From: Candidatus Poribacteria bacterium
Lineage (GTDB): Bacteria > Poribacteria > WGA-4E > PCPOR2b
Length of the DNA stretch: 64,000 bases
Assembly: GCA_022826645.1 (NCBI GenBank)
Contig: JAJDUM010000017.1
Location: forward strand, 62,001-126,000
Reading direction: 5' to 3'
The position numbers and the translations under genes were made by a program. The notes beneath the pieces were generated by a model, which did not search any database, was not told the origin of the DNA, and saw only the letters and a program-made list of their open reading frames with translations. Positions 61,588-64,000 of this stretch are shown here, piece after piece. Numbering within the stretch: position 1 is the first letter of the stretch; each line of letters begins with the position of its first letter.

Positions 61588-62169
61588 ATGACGGTATTTG
61601 ATCGGGTCTTACAAGAGGTGGATGAACGATGCCGAGAGCAGCACATCCCGATGCTTGGCTCGGAAAAAGCGGAGTTTCTCGCAGAACTTGTTCAAGATGC
61701 ACAACCAACTCTCGTGGTCGAATGTGGAACAGCTATCGGTTATTCAGGACTCTGGATGGTCGCCGCACTTAGAACCACCGGAAAAGGAAGCCTAATCACC
61801 GTCGAGATTGATACAGGCCGTGCTCATGCAGCACGGGAAAATTTTAGATCTGCCAATGTCGCAAATCTGATCGATTCACGAGTCGGGGATGCGACGGAAG
61901 TGCTGAAAACCATCGATGAACCGGTGGATTTCCTGCTTCTCGACAATAATTATAGCAACTATTTCCCCTGTTTTAGGGCGATTGAATCACGTCTGACTGA
62001 CGGGGCAACCGTTGTTGCGGATAACGTGGGGATCGGAGCAGCAGGCATGGCGGACTATTTGAGCCACGTCCGCTCTCACTACGAGAGTAGTACCCATTGG
62101 TTCGAGACAGATTTGCCTTGGGTGAAGCGCGATGCCATGGAGGTGACTATTTACCGGACCTCCCGTTAA
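61588..62169 (+). CDS. O-methyltransferase, caffeoyl-CoA/catechol OMT-like
   Basis: 193 residues from the ATG at 61588; GGAGG lies 12 nt upstream. The AdoMet-binding site is LVVECGTAIGYSGLWMV (motif I), ITVEIDTGRAHAAREN has the acidic ribose residue, and DFLLLDNNYSNYFPCF is the region that usually holds the metal Asp. ATVVADNVGIGAAGM is the second metal motif (DN). The family methylates a phenolic or other hydroxyl using a divalent metal. The substrate is unknown. Upstream is an enolase-superfamily gene 58 nt away and downstream are two PhyH genes, so the group may modify one compound. Confidence 0.88.
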   Translation: MTVFDRVLQEVDERCREQHIPMLGSEKAEFLAELVQDAQPTLVVECGTAIGYSGLWMVAALRTTGKGSLITVEIDTGRAHAARENFRSANVANLIDSRVGDATEVLKTIDEPVDFLLLDNNYSNYFPCFRAIESRLTDGATVVADNVGIGAAGMADYLSHVRSHYESSTHWFETDLPWVKRDAMEVTIYRTSR

Positions 62170-62288
62170 ATAATCGGACAAGAGATTTAATCGATACTCT
62201 TATTCACTTACTGGGAAGCGAATGCATTGATGAATTTCCTGCAACGGTCTCATCAACGCGCACCAAAGGTTACTCAGGAGGCTGTACT

Positions 62289-63086
62289 ATGGCGAACTTA
62301 CATGGACCAGTTTTGACTGACGATGAATTTGAGATATTCCACGAAGAGGGATATGTGCGTCTGGGCAAAGTTGCGCCGGATGAAGAGATTCAGGCACTCT
62401 GCCAACGAATTGATGACATCATGTTGGGAAAGATTTGCTACGACAACATGCTCATGCAGTTGTGCCCGTCAGCGGGTCACGCAGAATTGTCGAAGCAGAC
62501 GAAAGAGTTTAAGGGATCTTCGCTGAAGTATCGGAAGATCCAGGACCTTGATCAGGACCCGCTATTCTTGCCTTACATACGACACCCGCTGTTTCAGAAT
62601 ATCACAGGGAAAATCATCGGCGAAGAGGTTTCCGCCTTTCGGACGATGTTCTTCAACAAGCCGGCAGAACGAGGTGTCATGATCAATTGGCATCAAGACG
62701 GTGCAGGCGGTTGGGGACTGAGCATTCCACCACAGGTGACGATCTGGACCGCATTGGATCCAACCAGTGTCGCCAACGGCTGCTTACAGATCATCCCGGG
62801 ATCGCACAAAAGTCTTATCCCTGAACAAGGCGATCAATTATCCCCCGAAGAACGGGCAATCCACGCCCCAGACGAAAAGCGACTCTATCTGGAGATGGAG
62901 ATGGGAGAGGTGGTCTTGCTGCATAATTGGACCTTACACCGTTCAGAGATCAACACGACAGATCGTCCACGGCGCGCATTCAGCGTCTGTTATATTGATG
63001 CAGCGACCCGCCAAGTTTCGACCGGGCGCACATATCCGAAGGTTTTCCCGGAGTATGTACCCGTTGAGGAACCGCAGAATGTGTGA
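62289..63086 (+). CDS. PhyH-type Fe(II)/2-oxoglutarate oxygenase
   Basis: 265 residues from the ATG at 62289 with AGGAGG 7 nt upstream; an open frame from 62097 overlaps the methyltransferase and is not used. The HxD is in NWHQDGAGGWG (about residue 137), IIPGSHK follows, and the distal His and Arg are in TLHRSEINTTDRPRRAF. The pattern (WHQDGAGGWG with a later HxSxxNxxxRPRR) is the most typical phytanoyl-CoA dioxygenase-like of the set. It stands apart from the other subfamilies in the window. Confidence 0.92.
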   Translation: MANLHGPVLTDDEFEIFHEEGYVRLGKVAPDEEIQALCQRIDDIMLGKICYDNMLMQLCPSAGHAELSKQTKEFKGSSLKYRKIQDLDQDPLFLPYIRHPLFQNITGKIIGEEVSAFRTMFFNKPAERGVMINWHQDGAGGWGLSIPPQVTIWTALDPTSVANGCLQIIPGSHKSLIPEQGDQLSPEERAIHAPDEKRLYLEMEMGEVVLLHNWTLHRSEINTTDRPRRAFSVCYIDAATRQVSTGRTYPKVFPEYVPVEEPQNV

Positions 63087-63149
63087 ATCTACATTCTTGA
63101 GAATTAAGGAGTTTATCGACAGACAGTATGAATTCAAAGGAGAGTTTTT

Positions 63150-63926
63150 GTGACCCTTGCAGAATTATACTACTACGATGTGAACGGGTATCTGCTGATT
63201 GAAGATGCTATTGAGCCAAACTATCTGGCATATCTGAACGAACGTCTGGATATCTGGGAGGAAAAGGCACTGCAAGATTTTCACGCCCTACCGGAATCGG
63301 CAAACCCTGAAGTGAGATATGACGACATCCTGAATCAGGAAACGTCCTTATTGAACCTTGTTGTGAATCCGATAGTGCTTCCCTATATCAATGAGATGGT
63401 GGACCGTCCCAGGCTGAAGTCCACGTGGGTGACATTTAAATGGAATGGAGGCAGGACAACCTATCATTCTAATCACACACCGTCGATAACACATAACTTT
63501 TACCACTTTAACGATCGTATCCATCACAATCTATTTCAGGTGTTCTATGCAATGCGCGACATCAATCCCGGCGAGGGTGGATTGCAGGTGATTCCCGGTA
63601 GTCATAAAGCAAACTACCCACCGCCTCCCGACGATGCATTGCAGGACATGTACATTGAAATACCGATGAAGGCGGGGTCTGTCCTGCTTTTTACCCACGA
63701 CATGCGTCACGGTTCATTCAACACCATGGATAACGTACGTCGGACAATTATTTTCACCTACTGTCCCGGAGTCATAGCAAATTCTTTTGGAGGCGACACG
63801 CTTTACCAAAATCTCTTTGAAGATGCGCCGGAAGGAAGCTGGCTGAAGTATCTCCTTCGCACACCGAACGGCTTTTTGGAAACTTATCCAAAACCCGAGT
63901 GTATGCCTGAATCAACAATGAAGTAG
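63150..63926 (+). CDS. PhyH-family protein with HSN in place of the HxD metal motif
   Basis: 258 residues from a GTG at 63150, with AAAGGAGAG 7 nt upstream. The metal motif position is TTYHSNHTPSITHN (about residue 110), so Asp is replaced by Asn. VIPGSHKANY follows, and the distal His and Arg are in MRHGSFNTMDNVRRTI. It is closest to the gene at 36704, which has HGG there. Both keep the PGSHKAN line and the distal triad half. Loss of the carboxylate predicts altered chemistry or an inactive or non-metal enzyme. Confidence 0.85.
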   Translation: MTLAELYYYDVNGYLLIEDAIEPNYLAYLNERLDIWEEKALQDFHALPESANPEVRYDDILNQETSLLNLVVNPIVLPYINEMVDRPRLKSTWVTFKWNGGRTTYHSNHTPSITHNFYHFNDRIHHNLFQVFYAMRDINPGEGGLQVIPGSHKANYPPPPDDALQDMYIEIPMKAGSVLLFTHDMRHGSFNTMDNVRRTIIFTYCPGVIANSFGGDTLYQNLFEDAPEGSWLKYLLRTPNGFLETYPKPECMPESTMK

Positions 63927-64000
63927 ATTCATGGATATTTCCGCTATCTCCAGCATTGAAACCCCGCAGGGGTAAGTTGGTATCACGTTACACAAACTGT

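Noticed and set aside
1-64000. CRISPR array, tRNA or rRNA genes, phage or integrase genes
   Set aside because: No regularly spaced direct repeats, RNA gene signatures or recombinase motifs were seen.

Overview
The window comes from a free-living or host-associated bacterium with a mid-range base composition. The gene content resembles Candidatus Poribacteria or a related uncultured marine lineage: many phytanoyl-CoA dioxygenase (PhyH) paralogues, BNR sialidase-like proteins, enolase-superfamily enzymes, Gfo/Idh/MocA and ThuA proteins, and abundant short palindromic repeats. The taxonomic call is an inference from gene content, not from a marker comparison. About 57 genes are supported, twelve of them PhyH-type Fe(II)/2-oxoglutarate oxygenases (one cut by the left edge). 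There is also one TauD-type oxygenase.

Layout. 1-8 kb: two tandem pairs of PhyH genes around leuS, a coiled-coil membrane protein and a VOC protein, mostly on the minus strand. 8-21.5 kb: a mixed catabolic region with a malate/lactate-type dehydrogenase, a glycosidase-like TIM barrel, a class III aminotransferase with an overlapping frameshifted APH kinase, an acetamidase, TauD, a sialidase-like protein, an NHL propeller, a zinc alcohol dehydrogenase, a lone ABC permease and a uronate-dehydrogenase-like epimerase. 21.6-38.2 kb: a long run of minus-strand genes with a sigma54-type response regulator, a PAS histidine kinase, sialidase-like proteins, PhyH genes, a sugar-acid dehydratase, an amidohydrolase, DUF429, HAD, two duplicated lipoproteins, Gfo/Idh and ThuA. 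38.4-43.3 kb: a plus-strand run of epimerase, three PhyH genes and a 2-hydroxyacid dehydrogenase behind a clear sigma70 promoter. 43.3-46.7 kb: an SDR, a gamma carbonic anhydrase and a radical SAM protein.

46.8-57.5 kb is the division and cell-wall cluster, transcribed leftwards as murD-ftsW-murG-murC-[insert]-ftsQ-ftsA-ftsZ. A compact restriction-modification module sits exactly where murB and ddl normally lie. It has a MunI/EcoRI-like endonuclease, an MT-A70-type adenine methyltransferase and a ribbon-helix-helix protein. 57.5-64 kb returns to catabolic genes: a creatininase-like protein, an oligogalacturonate-lyase-like propeller, an enolase-superfamily enzyme, an O-methyltransferase and two PhyH genes.

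The metabolic genes look like sets for degrading modified sugars, sugar acids and amino compounds, with many oxygenases of unknown substrate. The strongest non-coding signal is a set of at least ten short palindromes, each carrying a GTAG tetranucleotide at one foot, the hallmark of REP elements. Some are paired head to head inside small elements with the terminal repeat AGGACTTACG. No transposase, tRNA, rRNA or CRISPR array was seen.
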